64,000 nucleotides of DNA from Pseudomonas sp. BN417 (GTDB taxonomy: Bacteria > Pseudomonadota > Gammaproteobacteria > Pseudomonadales > Pseudomonadaceae), in NCBI RefSeq assembly GCF_029871205.1, contig NZ_SSOJ01000142.1:1-64000 (forward strand), given 5' to 3'. Below are positions 38,538-47,383 of this stretch, one piece after another (positions within the stretch are counted from its first letter, which is position 1; each line of letters opens with the position of its first letter). The notes beneath the pieces were generated by a model. The model saw nothing but the letters and a program-made list of their open reading frames with translations, was not told where the DNA came from and searched no databases. The position numbers were made by a program, and so were the translations under genes.

Positions 38538-38571
38538 ACGGGGCAGGCTCTAAAGTACCTGCCCCGTTTTT
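38538..38571 (+). terminator. Rho-independent terminator after trpS
   Basis: ACGGGGCAGG pairs with CCTGCCCCGT and is followed by TTTT, 43 bases beyond the trpS stop. Confidence 0.85.
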
Positions 38572-38590
38572 CGTTGCCTTGCTATCGATC

Positions 38591-39685
38591 ATGACCCCCC
38601 TAGAGCGCTACCAGGCCGATCTGAAGCGGCCGGACTTCTTCCACGATGCCGCGCAGGAAACTGCCGTTCGCCATTTGCAGCGCCTGTACGACGACCTGAT
38701 CGCCGACGACCGCGGCAAGCCCGGGCTGCTCGGCAGCCTCTTCGGCAAGAAGCGTCAGGGCCCGGTCAAGGGCCTGTACTTCTGGGGCGGTGTCGGCCGC
38801 GGCAAGACCTACCTGGTGGATACCTTCTACGACGCGCTGCCCTTCAAGCAGAAGATGCGTACCCACTTCCACCGCTTCATGAAGCGCGTCCACGAGGAGA
38901 TGAAGACCCTCAAGGGCGAGAAGAACCCGCTGACCATCATCGGCAAGCGGTTCGCCGATGAAGCCCGGGTGATCTGTTTCGACGAATTTTTCGTCTCCGA
39001 CATCACCGACGCCATGATCCTGGCCACGCTCCTGGAGGAGCTGTTCAAGAACGGCGTCAGCCTGGTGGCGACCTCCAACATCGTTCCCGATGGCCTCTAC
39101 AAGGACGGCCTGCAGCGCGCGCGCTTCCTGCCGGCCATTGCCCTGCTGAAGGAGCACACCGAGATCGTCAACGTCGACAGCGGCGTCGACTACCGCCTGC
39201 GCGCCCTGGAGCAGGCGGAGCTGTTCCACCATCCGTTGGACGCCGAGGCCGAGGCCAGCCTGAGCAGGAGCTTCAAGAGCCTGTTGCCGGACTGCACCAT
39301 GTCCCAGGAGAACGAGGTCCTCATGATCGAGAACCGCGAGATCCGCGCCGTGCGCGTCTGCGAGGACGTCGCCTGGTTCGAGTTCCGCGAACTCTGCGAC
39401 GGCCCGCGCAGCCAGAACGACTACATCGAGCTGGGCAAGATCTTCCACGCCGTGATCCTCGCCAACGTCGAGCAGATGAACGTGGCCAAGGACGACATGG
39501 CGCGGCGCTTCATCAACCTGGTGGACGAGTTCTACGACCGCAACGTCAAGCTGATCATCTCCGCCGAGGTGGAGCTGAAGGACCTCTACAGCGGCGGCCG
39601 GCTGAACTTCGAGTTCCAGCGCACCCTGAGCCGGTTGCTGGAAATGCAGTCCCACGAGTTCCTCTCCAGGCCTCACAAGCCCTGA
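38591..39685 (+). CDS. zapE: Cell division ATPase ZapE
   Basis: This 364-residue AFG1-type ATPase is homologous to ZapE, which in E. coli joins late in constriction and destabilises FtsZ polymers. Walker A is GGVGRGKT (66-73), Walker B is VICFDEFFVSD, and TSNIVP and the arginine-finger region DGLYKDGLQRARFLP follow. The ATG at 38591 starts the family N terminus MTPLERYQADL; frame upstream of it lies in the terminator. It is convergent with the TPR-like gene. Confidence 0.93.
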   Translation: MTPLERYQADLKRPDFFHDAAQETAVRHLQRLYDDLIADDRGKPGLLGSLFGKKRQGPVKGLYFWGGVGRGKTYLVDTFYDALPFKQKMRTHFHRFMKRVHEEMKTLKGEKNPLTIIGKRFADEARVICFDEFFVSDITDAMILATLLEELFKNGVSLVATSNIVPDGLYKDGLQRARFLPAIALLKEHTEIVNVDSGVDYRLRALEQAELFHHPLDAEAEASLSRSFKSLLPDCTMSQENEVLMIENREIRAVRVCEDVAWFEFRELCDGPRSQNDYIELGKIFHAVILANVEQMNVAKDDMARRFINLVDEFYDRNVKLIISAEVELKDLYSGGRLNFEFQRTLSRLLEMQSHEFLSRPHKP

Positions 39686-39697
39686 GAGCCACACAAG

Positions 39698-39726
39698 AAA
39701 AAGGCTGCCCGAGGGCAGCCTTTTTT
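39698..39726. terminator. Bidirectional terminator between zapE and the TPR-like gene
   Basis: AAAAAGGCTGCCC (39698-39710) pairs with GGGCAGCCTTTTTT (39713-39726) around a two-to-four-base loop. A and T tracts on the two sides fit convergent genes. Confidence 0.92.
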
Positions 39727-39743
39727 GTTCCCGGCGGGCGCAT

Positions 39744-40709
39744 TCAGTTCTGCGCCAGCTTCTGCTCCTGCTGTTTCAGCAGCTTTTGCGCGTGGGCGAC
39801 TTCCAGGGCTTCCATGGCGTTGACCGGCTTGATCGATACCGCCTTCCTTAGGTGCTCCAGCACCTTGGCCTCTTCGTCCTCGCCGTACACGTATTCCAGC
39901 GCGTTGGCATACTCGTAGTGGCCGATGGGCAGGTCGCTGGTGGCCTTGAAGGAGCGGGCGAAGAACTGCTCCATCTTGTCCGGGCTGACCCCGTAGGTCA
40001 TCTTGCCCACCAGCTTGCCGACCCGGCGGATCACGCCGGCCTCATAGCCGCCGTAGAGGGCGAGGGCGAAGGGTTGTTGCGGCTGCTTGGCCAGCAGGGC
40101 GTCCAGTTCCTCGGGAATCTGGCTGGTGTAGCCGCGCTTCAGCACCACCGGTACCGGCAGCTCCTCGCCCAGGCGGGCCTTGGCGTAGGCGCGGCCGAAC
40201 TGGGCGGCGACGTCGGCCTTTACCAGGTCACCGGCCTCGTCGGTGTAGCGGATCACCTCTTCCAGCAAGCGGTGCTTCTCTGTCTGGTCCGGCACGAGGA
40301 ACAGGGCATAGACCACCTGGGCGAACATCGCCGGGACCTGCCCGCCGACGCCCAGGGCCAGCCCCTGCTTCTTGGCCTCGGCGAAGTCGCCGCGGAACAT
40401 CAGGCGCCAGACATCCTGCAGCTTGGTCGCGTAGGCCTCGGCTTCTTCCGGCTTGCCGGTGAAGCCGGTGTTGCTGGTCACGGTCAGTTCCAGGGCCTTG
40501 GGATATTTCGTGGCCATGGTCACCACCCAGTCTGCGTCCGGATAGGGGTAGTCGGGGCCGAAACCGCGGGTCAGGCGTGGCCAGGCCTCGCGCAGCTTGT
40601 CGCCGGAATAGTCATAGGCGGCCTGGTCGTAGGGGAAGGGTTTCCAGTTGTCGTCCGCCACAGCGGTAAGGCTGCAGGCGGCCAGCAGGGCAAGCAGGTA
40701 GCGGCGCAT
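39744..40709 (-). CDS. Secreted helical (TPR-like) protein of unknown function
   Basis: This 321-residue protein has a clear signal peptide (about 1-18, ending LTAVA) and a mature alpha-helical chain. Segments such as YATKLQDVWRLMFRGDFAEAKKQ, FGRAYAKARLGEE and YEYANALEYVYGEDEEAKVLEHLRKAVSI look like degenerate TPR units; the last stretch is the best. A Gln/Lys-rich C terminus follows. It is likely periplasmic. A homologue sits in the same place in other pseudomonads as far as I recall. No function can be assigned. Confidence 0.8.
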   Translation of the reverse strand: MRRYLLALLAACSLTAVADDNWKPFPYDQAAYDYSGDKLREAWPRLTRGFGPDYPYPDADWVVTMATKYPKALELTVTSNTGFTGKPEEAEAYATKLQDVWRLMFRGDFAEAKKQGLALGVGGQVPAMFAQVVYALFLVPDQTEKHRLLEEVIRYTDEAGDLVKADVAAQFGRAYAKARLGEELPVPVVLKRGYTSQIPEELDALLAKQPQQPFALALYGGYEAGVIRRVGKLVGKMTYGVSPDKMEQFFARSFKATSDLPIGHYEYANALEYVYGEDEEAKVLEHLRKAVSIKPVNAMEALEVAHAQKLLKQQEQKLAQN

Positions 40710-40838
40710 GGCGATGGACCTTTTCTTGTTGTCGTCCGTCCACGCCGGGGCTGGCGTGGGCTCGGGGCGTCCCGTTCGGGCATGGGCCGATCATAGGGCG
40801 GTGCGGGCGGGGGCCAACCTATCCTTGGGATGGCCGCG

Positions 40839-41837
40839 TCACTCACCCTTCTGCTGGTACTGGCGGCGGTACTGGTTGGGGGAGAGCTGGGTGTGCTGAC
40901 GAAACAGGCGGGCGAAGAAGCTGGCGTCGTCGTAACCCACTTCGTAACTGATGGTCTTGATGCTCTTGCGGGTGGCGGAGAGCAGGCCCTTGGCCGTTTC
41001 GATGCGTAACCGCTGCAGGTAGTGCAGTGGCTTGTCGCCGGTGGCGGCCTGGAAACGGCGCATGAAGTTGCGGATGCTCATGCCGTGCTCGCGCGCCACA
41101 TCCTCGAAGCGGAACTTGTCAGCGAAGTGCTCTTCCAGCCATTGCTGGATCTGCAGGATGGTCATGTCGTGGTGCAGCTTCTGTCCGCCGAAGCCGATGC
41201 GGCCCGGGGTGTAGCTGCGTTGCACCTCGTAGAGGATGTCGCGGGATACCGCCTGGGCGATGCCGGCACCGCAGAAGCGCTCGATCAGGTAGATGTAGAG
41301 GTCGCAGGCCGAGGTGACGCCGCCGGCGCAATAGAGGTTGTCGGCATCCGACAGGTGCTTGTCCTGGTTCAGCAGCACCCTGGGGAAGCGCTCGGCGAAC
41401 TCGCTGAAGAAGCGCCAGTAGGTGGTCGCCTCCTTGCCGTCCAGCAGGCCGGCCTGGGCCATCCAGAACACCCCGCTGGCCTCGCCGCAGATGACGCTGC
41501 CGGCGGCGTGGCGTTCGCGCAGCCAGTCGCAGACCTGTGGGTAGCGGGCGCGCAGGGTGTCGAAGTCGCCCCAGAAGGTCGGGAGTATGATGATCTGGGC
41601 GTCATCCAGCGGGCCGTCGACGGGGATCCGCACGTCGCTGAAGCTTTCCACCGGCAGGCCGTCCGGGCTCACCAGGCGGATCTGGAAGGCCGGCGTGAGG
41701 CCTTTGCCCTGCAACTTGCCGAAGCGCAGGCTGGCCATGTGGAAGAAATCCTTGGCTTGCATCAAGGTGGAGGCAAAGACACCTTCGATGGCAAGGATGC
41801 TCACCTGTCGAAGGTTGGAGGACTGCACATTGCTCAT
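40839..41837 (-). CDS. GlxA-type transcriptional regulator (DJ-1/PfpI plus AraC HTH)
   Basis: This 332-residue regulator has an N-terminal DJ-1/PfpI-like domain (about 10-190, with GEASGVFWMAQAGLLDG at the nucleophile-elbow position) and a C-terminal AraC/XylS double HTH (about 230-330, FEDVAREHGMSIRNFMRRFQ and TISYEVGYDDASFFARLFRQ). The elbow residue is Glu-Ala-Ser rather than Cys, so the domain is presumably a ligand sensor. Its gene is divergent from the acyl-CoA dehydrogenase, making that gene a plausible target. The ligand is unknown. Confidence 0.9.
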   Translation of the reverse strand: MSNVQSSNLRQVSILAIEGVFASTLMQAKDFFHMASLRFGKLQGKGLTPAFQIRLVSPDGLPVESFSDVRIPVDGPLDDAQIIILPTFWGDFDTLRARYPQVCDWLRERHAAGSVICGEASGVFWMAQAGLLDGKEATTYWRFFSEFAERFPRVLLNQDKHLSDADNLYCAGGVTSACDLYIYLIERFCGAGIAQAVSRDILYEVQRSYTPGRIGFGGQKLHHDMTILQIQQWLEEHFADKFRFEDVAREHGMSIRNFMRRFQAATGDKPLHYLQRLRIETAKGLLSATRKSIKTISYEVGYDDASFFARLFRQHTQLSPNQYRRQYQQKGE

Positions 41838-41986
41838 GAGTTTGTTCTTATTAGGGGAAAGCGGTCATTCAACGGCTGGATCGTCTTATTTTTTGTCCTA
41901 AGTGTCCAGTATGGCCGAAGAGGGGACTGGCCTAGAGTCGGTTGCCTCCGAACCCACACGACCCAAGTGTCATTCAAGGTGATGCC

Positions 41987-43126
41987 ATGATCCCGAGAAC
42001 CCTGTTCAGCTCCGACCACGAACTGTTTCGCGACAGTGTGCGCAAGTTCCTCGAGCAGGAGGCGGTGCCGTATCACCAGCAGTGGGAGAAGGACGGCCAT
42101 ATCGACCGCACGCTGTGGAACAAGGCCGGCGAGGCCGGCATGCTCTGTTCGCACATTCCCGAGGAGTACGGCGGCATGGGCGCGGACTTCCTCTACAGCG
42201 CCGTGGTGATCGAAGAGATCGGCCGCCTCGGTCTGACCGGAATCGGTTTCTCGCTGCACTCCGACATCGTCGCGCCCTACATCCTCCATTACGGCTCCGA
42301 GGCCCAGAAGCAGAGGTACCTGCCCAGGCTGGTCAGTGGTGAACTGGTGACCGCCATCGCCATGACCGAGCCCGGGGCCGGCTCGGACCTGCAGGGGGTG
42401 AAGACCACCGCAGTGCTGGATGGCGACGAGTACGTCATCAACGGCTCCAAGACCTTCATCACCAACGGTTTCCTGGCCGACCTGGTGATAGTGGTGGCCA
42501 AGACCGATCCCAAGGCCGGCGCCAAGGGCACCAGCCTGTTCCTGGTGGAGGCGGACACGCCCGGATTCGCCAAGGGCAAGCGCCTGGAGAAGGTGGGGAT
42601 GAAGGCCCAGGACACCGCCGAGCTGTTCTTCCAGGACGTGCGCGTTCCAAGGGAAAACCTGCTGGGCCAGGCGGGCAAGGGCTTCGCCTACCTGATGCAG
42701 GAACTGCCCCAGGAGCGCCTGACGGTGGGCGTCGGCGCCCTGGCCTCGGCCGAGGCGGCGTTGAACTGGACCCTGGACTACACCCGCGAGCGCAAGGCGT
42801 TCGGCAAGTCCATCTCCGAGTTCCAGAACACCCGCTTCAAGCTGGCGGAGATGGCCACCGAGATCCAGGTCGGCCGCGTCTTCGTCGACCGCTGCCTGGA
42901 GCTGCATCTGCAAGGCAAGCTGGATGTGCCCACTGCGGCGATGCTCAAGTACTGGGGCACCGATCTGCAATGCAAGGTGCTCGACGAGTGCGTGCAGCTG
43001 CACGGCGGCTACGGCTTCATGTGGGAGTACGCGGTGGCTCGCGCCTGGGCGGATGCGCGGGTGCAGCGGATCTATGCCGGCACCAACGAGATCATGAAGG
43101 AGATCATCGCCCGCTCCTTGGTCTGA
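41987..43126 (+). CDS. Acyl-CoA dehydrogenase
   Basis: This 379-residue FAD-dependent acyl-CoA dehydrogenase has the FAD/substrate signatures AMTEPGAGSDLQG (about 124-136) and the C-terminal LDECVQLHGGYGFMWEYAVAR. The common YEGT motif reads YAGT (363-366), so the usual base at that position is absent. As in isovaleryl- and long-chain-type enzymes, Glu243 in LPQERL is the probable catalytic base. Substrate is unknown. The start at 41987 (MIPRTLFSS) is preceded by GGTG and follows the divergent glxA-like regulator by 149 bases. Confidence 0.92.
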   Translation: MIPRTLFSSDHELFRDSVRKFLEQEAVPYHQQWEKDGHIDRTLWNKAGEAGMLCSHIPEEYGGMGADFLYSAVVIEEIGRLGLTGIGFSLHSDIVAPYILHYGSEAQKQRYLPRLVSGELVTAIAMTEPGAGSDLQGVKTTAVLDGDEYVINGSKTFITNGFLADLVIVVAKTDPKAGAKGTSLFLVEADTPGFAKGKRLEKVGMKAQDTAELFFQDVRVPRENLLGQAGKGFAYLMQELPQERLTVGVGALASAEAALNWTLDYTRERKAFGKSISEFQNTRFKLAEMATEIQVGRVFVDRCLELHLQGKLDVPTAAMLKYWGTDLQCKVLDECVQLHGGYGFMWEYAVARAWADARVQRIYAGTNEIMKEIIARSLV

Positions 43127-43140
43127 GCCCGCGATGAATG

Positions 43141-43172
43141 GAAGAAGCCCGGCATTGGCCGGGCTTCTTCGT
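43141..43172. terminator. Bidirectional terminator between the acyl-CoA dehydrogenase and aldo/keto reductase genes
   Basis: GAAGAAGCCCGG pairs with CCGGGCTTCTTC over a six-base loop. The two flanking genes converge on it. Confidence 0.85.
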
Positions 43173-43174
43173 TC

Positions 43175-44212
43175 TCAGGGTGCCGGGTTCGGCTGGTCCT
43201 TGTGAATGGCGGCTATGCCTTCCAGCACCTCTTCGGAAAGCTTCAGCTCGGTGCTGCGCAGGTTCGCCTCCAGCTGCTCCAGGGAGGTGGCGCCGATGAT
43301 GTTGCTGGTCACGAAGGGTTGCGCCGTGACGAAGGCCAGGGCCATCTGTGCCGGGTCCAGGCCGTGCTCCCGTGCCAGTTGCACGTAGCGCGAGCAGGCC
43401 GCCTGGGACTGCGGGTTGGTATAGCGCGTGAAGCGGCTGAACAGGGTGATCCGCGCGTTGGCCGGGCGCGCGCCGTTCTCGTACTTGCCGGAGAGCATGC
43501 CGAAGGCCATGGGCGAATAGGCCAGCAGACCGCATTGCTCGCGGATCGCCACTTCGGCCAGGCCCACTTCGAAGGTGCGGTTGAGCAGGTTATAGGGATT
43601 CTGGATCGATACGGCGCGGGGCAGGCCGAGCTGCTCGGCGAGCTGGAGGAACTTCATGGTGCCCCAGGGGGTTTCGTTGGACAGTCCAATATGGCGGATC
43701 TTCCCAGCCTTGACCTGCTCGCCGAGGACTTCGAGGGTTTCCCGCAGCGGGGTGAAGTCCTGCTCCTGGTGCTGGTAGCCGAGTTGGCCGAAGAAGTTGG
43801 TGCTGCGCTCGGGCCAGTGCAACTGGTAGAGGTCGATCCAGTCCGTCTGCAGGCGTTCGAGGCTGGCGTCCAGGGCGGCGGTGATGTGCTGGCGATTGTG
43901 CTTGAGGGCGCCGCCGCGGATATGGCTGATGCCGTTGCCGGGCCCGGCCACCTTGCTCGCGAGGATCCAGTCGGCGCGATCGCCGCGCTTGGCGAACCAG
44001 TTGCCGATGATGCTCTCGGTGGCGCCGTAGGTCTCCGCCCTCGGCGGTACGGGATACATCTCCGCCGCGTCCATGAAGTTGATCCCGTAGGCCTTGGCGC
44101 GCTCGATCTGGGCGAACGCCTGGGCCTCGGTGTTCTGCTCGCCCCAGGTCATGGTGCCCAGGCAAAGGCGGCTGACCTTGAGGTCGGTGCGGCCCAATTG
44201 GCGGTATTCCAT
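43175..44212 (-). CDS. Tas-like NADP-dependent aldo/keto reductase
   Basis: This 345-residue protein matches the Tas/YajO branch of aldo/keto reductases in length and motifs. The catalytic set is Asp48, Tyr53 (AAEMYPVP) and Lys87 (LASKVAG), with a histidine expected in the LYQLHWPERSTNFFG segment near 124. The NADP region near the C terminus reads TSNIIGATSLEQLEANL. The physiological substrate is unknown. Its start is 276 bases from rplM, divergently placed. Confidence 0.9.
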   Translation of the reverse strand: MEYRQLGRTDLKVSRLCLGTMTWGEQNTEAQAFAQIERAKAYGINFMDAAEMYPVPPRAETYGATESIIGNWFAKRGDRADWILASKVAGPGNGISHIRGGALKHNRQHITAALDASLERLQTDWIDLYQLHWPERSTNFFGQLGYQHQEQDFTPLRETLEVLGEQVKAGKIRHIGLSNETPWGTMKFLQLAEQLGLPRAVSIQNPYNLLNRTFEVGLAEVAIREQCGLLAYSPMAFGMLSGKYENGARPANARITLFSRFTRYTNPQSQAACSRYVQLAREHGLDPAQMALAFVTAQPFVTSNIIGATSLEQLEANLRSTELKLSEEVLEGIAAIHKDQPNPAP

Positions 44213-44297
44213 CGCTGCCTCCTTGGTTCAAGTGAAAGGATGCATGAAATCAGGTTGAAATTTTTCCTGCAATCGGCATAATTCCGCGGCTTTCTTC

Positions 44298-44342
44298 GCG
44301 GGGATGCCTAGCTCGCGGAGGAGGAAGGCGGGGATGCCTAGC
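44298..44342 (+). repeat. Two 15-base direct repeats at 30-base spacing upstream of rplM
   Basis: GCGGGGATGCCTAGC occurs at 44298-44312 and again at 44328-44342. The 30-base period and the position between the aldo/keto reductase and the rplM promoter are notable. No family of repeats was recognised. Confidence 0.6.
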
Positions 44343-44418
44343 CTGCCGAAAGAACCTTTGCCGTAGCGGACGCGCTGACCCGAGCCCCCGATAGCGTCTG
44401 TTTCCGGCTGCCTTGGTC

Positions 44419-44447
44419 TTGCCAGGGCGAGCACTATTCAGTAAGAT
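44419..44447 (+). promoter_or_regulatory. Sigma-70 promoter of rplM-rpsI
   Basis: TTGCCA (44419-44424) and TAAGAT (44442-44447) are separated by 17 bases, a near-ideal housekeeping promoter. Transcription would start near 44454. The short leader contains a small hairpin TCAGGG/CCCTGA (44462-44477), a candidate for L13 feedback control as in E. coli. Confidence 0.78.
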
Positions 44448-44488
44448 CCGCCGTCTTATTTTCAGGGCGGCCCCTGAGGCTATAGCGA

Positions 44489-44917
44489 ATGAAGACTTTT
44501 ACTGCAAAACCGGAAACTGTTAAGCGCGACTGGTACGTCGTCGACGCTGCAGGTCAGACCCTGGGTCGTCTGGCCACCGAAATTGCCAGCCGTCTGCGTG
44601 GCAAGCACAAGCCGGAATACACCCCTCACGTTGACACCGGCGACTACATCGTCGTGATCAATGCCGAGCAGGTACGTGTTACTGGTGCCAAGACCACCGA
44701 CAAGATGTACTACTCGCACTCCGGTTTCCCGGGTGGCATCAAGGAAATCAACTTCGAGAAGCTGATTGCCAAGGCCCCCGAGCGCGTGATCGAGACCGCG
44801 GTCAAAGGCATGCTGCCGAAGAACCCGCTGGGCCGCGACATGTATCGCAAGCTGAAGGTGTACAAGGGTGCTGTTCACCCGCACACCGCTCAGCAGCCCC
44901 AAGAACTGAAGATTTAA
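44489..44917 (+). CDS. rplM: 50S ribosomal protein L13
   Basis: This is a 142-residue L13 of the large subunit, an early assembly protein. It begins [20 protein letters not shown] and carries the family signature region [12 protein letters not shown] and [18 protein letters not shown]. Length equals that of other proteobacterial L13 proteins. rpsI follows after 14 bases in the conserved L13-S9 operon. Codon use is of the highly expressed type. Confidence 0.98.
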   Translation: MKTFTAKPETVKRDWYVVDAAGQTLGRLATEIASRLRGKHKPEYTPHVDTGDYIVVINAEQVRVTGAKTTDKMYYSHSGFPGGIKEINFEKLIAKAPERVIETAVKGMLPKNPLGRDMYRKLKVYKGAVHPHTAQQPQELKI

Positions 44918-44931
44918 CGGGATAGTTCATT

Positions 44932-45324
44932 ATGTCGGCGACTCAAAACTACGGCACTGGCCGTCGTAAGACTGCTACCGCTCGCGTCTTCCTGCGTCCG
45001 GGCACTGGCAAGATTTCCATCAACAATCGCACCCTGGATACCTTCTTCGGTCGCGAAACCGCTCGCATGGTCGTGCGTCAGCCGCTGGAGCTGACCCAGA
45101 CCGTCGAGAAGTTCGACATCTACGTCACCGTCGTTGGCGGTGGTGTGAGCGGTCAAGCTGGTGCTATCCGTCACGGTATCACCCGCGCCCTGATCGAGTA
45201 CGACGAGACCCTGCGCAGCCCGCTGCGCAAGGCCGGCTACGTCACTCGCGACGCCCGCGAAGTTGAGCGTAAGAAAGTCGGTCTGCGTAAAGCGCGTAAG
45301 CGTCCGCAGTACTCCAAGCGTTAA
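44932..45324 (+). CDS. rpsI: 30S ribosomal protein S9
   Basis: This 130-residue S9 has a C-terminal tail [12 protein letters not shown] that reaches the P-site tRNA. The N-terminal [15 protein letters not shown] and [15 protein letters not shown] segments are typical. It is translated from the rplM transcript and closed by a strong terminator. Confidence 0.98.
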   Translation: MSATQNYGTGRRKTATARVFLRPGTGKISINNRTLDTFFGRETARMVVRQPLELTQTVEKFDIYVTVVGGGVSGQAGAIRHGITRALIEYDETLRSPLRKAGYVTRDAREVERKKVGLRKARKRPQYSKR

Positions 45325-45336
45325 TTCGACGCTTGC

Positions 45337-45375
45337 AAAAAACGCCCAGTTTCTTCGGAGCTGGGCGTTTTTTTA
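45337..45375 (+). terminator. Rho-independent terminator after rpsI
   Basis: AAAAAACGCCCAG pairs with CTGGGCGTTTTTTT over an 11-base loop, 13 bases after the rpsI stop. Confidence 0.93.
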
Positions 45376-45466
45376 TGCGCTGAAAGTTATGCCCTGCGAC
45401 AGCTTGTCGCACGCCCGGATCCCCCGTCATTCAAGGCTTTCGGCCAATTTGTATCCGGCTATTACC

Positions 45467-45495
45467 TTGTCAGCAAAGGGGGTTTTCTTTACCAT
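45467..45495 (+). promoter_or_regulatory. Candidate promoter for petABC
   Basis: TTGTCA (45467-45472) and TACCAT (45490-45495) lie 17 bases apart, about 85 bases before petA. Nothing else was recognised in the 254-base rpsI-petA gap apart from the rpsI terminator. Confidence 0.55.
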
Positions 45496-45578
45496 TTGGC
45501 GAATTTTTTGCGCGGCTCGATTTTTTACTTAGTAGAGGCCTGAACAACAGGCCACAAAAGCTGATGGGAGACGACTGA

Positions 45579-46172
45579 ATGAGCAATGACGGCGTGAATG
45601 CAGGCCGGCGTCGCTTCCTCGTAGCGGCCACGTCCGTGGTCGGTGCGGCGGGAGCGGTGGGGGCTGCGGTCCCGTTCGTGGGGTCATGGCTGCCCAGTGC
45701 CAAGGCCAAGGCCGCGGGTGCACCGGTCAAGGTGAATATAAGCAAGGTCGAGGCCGGCCAGCAGATCATCGCCGAATGGCGCGGTCAGCCGGTGTTCATC
45801 GTGCGTCGTACCGAGGAGATCCTTGCGAATCTCCCGAAGATCCACGACCGCATGGCCGACCCGGAGTCCAAGGTTTCCGTGCAGCCGACCTACGTGGATC
45901 CGGTCAGCCGTTCGATCAAGCCGGAAATCCTCGTCCTGGTCGGTATCTGCACCCACCTGGGCTGCTCGCCGTCCTTCCGCCCGGAAGTCGCCCCGGCTGA
46001 CCTGGGTGCCGAGTGGGTCGGTGGCTACTTCTGCCCCTGCCATGGTTCCCGCTACGACCTCGCCGGCCGTGTCTACAAGGCGCAACCCGCGCCGATCAAC
46101 CTGCCGGTGCCGCCGTATTCGTACGAGACGGATGACGTCATCATCGTCGGTGTGGACCAGGAGAAGGCCTGA
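45579..46172 (+). CDS. petA: Ubiquinol-cytochrome c reductase Rieske iron-sulfur subunit
   Basis: This is the Rieske 2Fe-2S subunit of the cytochrome bc1 complex, receiving an electron from ubiquinol. The 197-residue protein has a Tat-type N terminus (RRRFLVAATS, residues 10-19) that stays as the membrane anchor. The cluster ligands are in CTHLGC (Cys124, His126) and CPCHGS (Cys152/154 region, His155). petB starts at its last base, so the three subunits are coupled in translation. Confidence 0.97.
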   Translation: MSNDGVNAGRRRFLVAATSVVGAAGAVGAAVPFVGSWLPSAKAKAAGAPVKVNISKVEAGQQIIAEWRGQPVFIVRRTEEILANLPKIHDRMADPESKVSVQPTYVDPVSRSIKPEILVLVGICTHLGCSPSFRPEVAPADLGAEWVGGYFCPCHGSRYDLAGRVYKAQPAPINLPVPPYSYETDDVIIVGVDQEKA

Positions 46173-47383
46173 TGAGCAAGTTCATGGAATGGGTCGATGC
46201 GCGCTTCCCCGCGACCAAGATGTGGGAAGACCATCTGAGCAAGTACTACGCCCCGAAGAACTTCAACTTCTTCTACTTCTTCGGTTCGCTGGCACTGCTG
46301 GTATTGGTCAACCAGATCCTCACCGGTATCTGGCTGACCATGAGTTTCACTCCCTCCGCCGAGGAAGCCTTCGCGTCCGTTGAATACATCATGCGCGACG
46401 TGGAGTACGGCTGGATCATCCGCTACCTGCACTCCACCGGTGCTTCGGCGTTCTTCATCGTCGTCTACCTGCACATGTTCCGCGGCCTGCTCTACGGTTC
46501 CTACCAGAAGCCGCGCGAGCTGGTGTGGATCTTCGGCATGCTGATCTACCTCGCCCTGATGGCCGAGGCCTTCATGGGCTACCTGCTGCCCTGGGGCCAG
46601 ATGTCCTACTGGGGTGCCCAGGTGATCATCTCGCTGTTCGGTGCCATCCCGGTGGTGGGCGATGACCTCACCCAGTGGATCCGTGGTGACTACCTGATCT
46701 CCGGCATCACCCTGAACCGCTTCTTCGCCCTGCACGTGATCGCCCTGCCGATCGTCCTGCTCGGCCTGGTCGTGCTGCACATCCTGGCGCTGCACGAGGT
46801 GGGTTCGAACAACCCGGACGGCGTGGACATCAAGAAGAAGAAGGACGAGAACGGCATTCCGCTGGACGGCATCGCGTTCCATCCCTACTACTCCGTGAAA
46901 GACATCGTCGGCGTAGTGGTATTCCTCTTCGTGTTCTGCTTCGTGGTGTTCTTCTTCCCGGAAATGGGCGGTTACTTCCTCGAGAAGCCGAACTTCGAAC
47001 AGGCCAACCCGTTCAAGACCCCTGAGCACATCGCGCCGGTGTGGTACTTCACCCCCTTCTACGCGATTCTCCGTGCGGTACCGGACAAGCTGCTCGGCGT
47101 AATCGCCATGGGCGCTGCCATCGCTGTACTGTTCGTGCTGCCGTGGCTGGACCGCAGCCCGGTGAAATCGATGCGCTACAAGGGCTGGCTGAGCAAGATC
47201 TGGCTGCTGGTGTTCTGCGTGTCCTTCGTCATCCTCGGCGTGCTGGGTGTTCTGGCGCCGACCCCGGGCCGTACGTTGCTGTCGCAGGTGTGCACCACCC
47301 TGTACTTCGCGTACTTCATCCTGATGCCGTTCTACACCAGGATGGAAAAAACCAAACCGGTTCCGGAAAGGGTGACGGGCTAA
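46172..47383 (+). CDS. petB: Cytochrome b subunit of the bc1 complex
   Basis: Cytochrome b carries hemes bL and bH and both quinone sites. The 403-residue protein has about eight membrane helices. The paired histidines are in the helix RYLHSTGASAFFIVVYLHMF and in FFALHVIALP ... LHILALHEVGSNNP, and the PEWY-type Qo motif appears as PVWYF. Start and end overlap petA and petC by one base each. Confidence 0.97.
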   Translation: MSKFMEWVDARFPATKMWEDHLSKYYAPKNFNFFYFFGSLALLVLVNQILTGIWLTMSFTPSAEEAFASVEYIMRDVEYGWIIRYLHSTGASAFFIVVYLHMFRGLLYGSYQKPRELVWIFGMLIYLALMAEAFMGYLLPWGQMSYWGAQVIISLFGAIPVVGDDLTQWIRGDYLISGITLNRFFALHVIALPIVLLGLVVLHILALHEVGSNNPDGVDIKKKKDENGIPLDGIAFHPYYSVKDIVGVVVFLFVFCFVVFFFPEMGGYFLEKPNFEQANPFKTPEHIAPVWYFTPFYAILRAVPDKLLGVIAMGAAIAVLFVLPWLDRSPVKSMRYKGWLSKIWLLVFCVSFVILGVLGVLAPTPGRTLLSQVCTTLYFAYFILMPFYTRMEKTKPVPERVTG

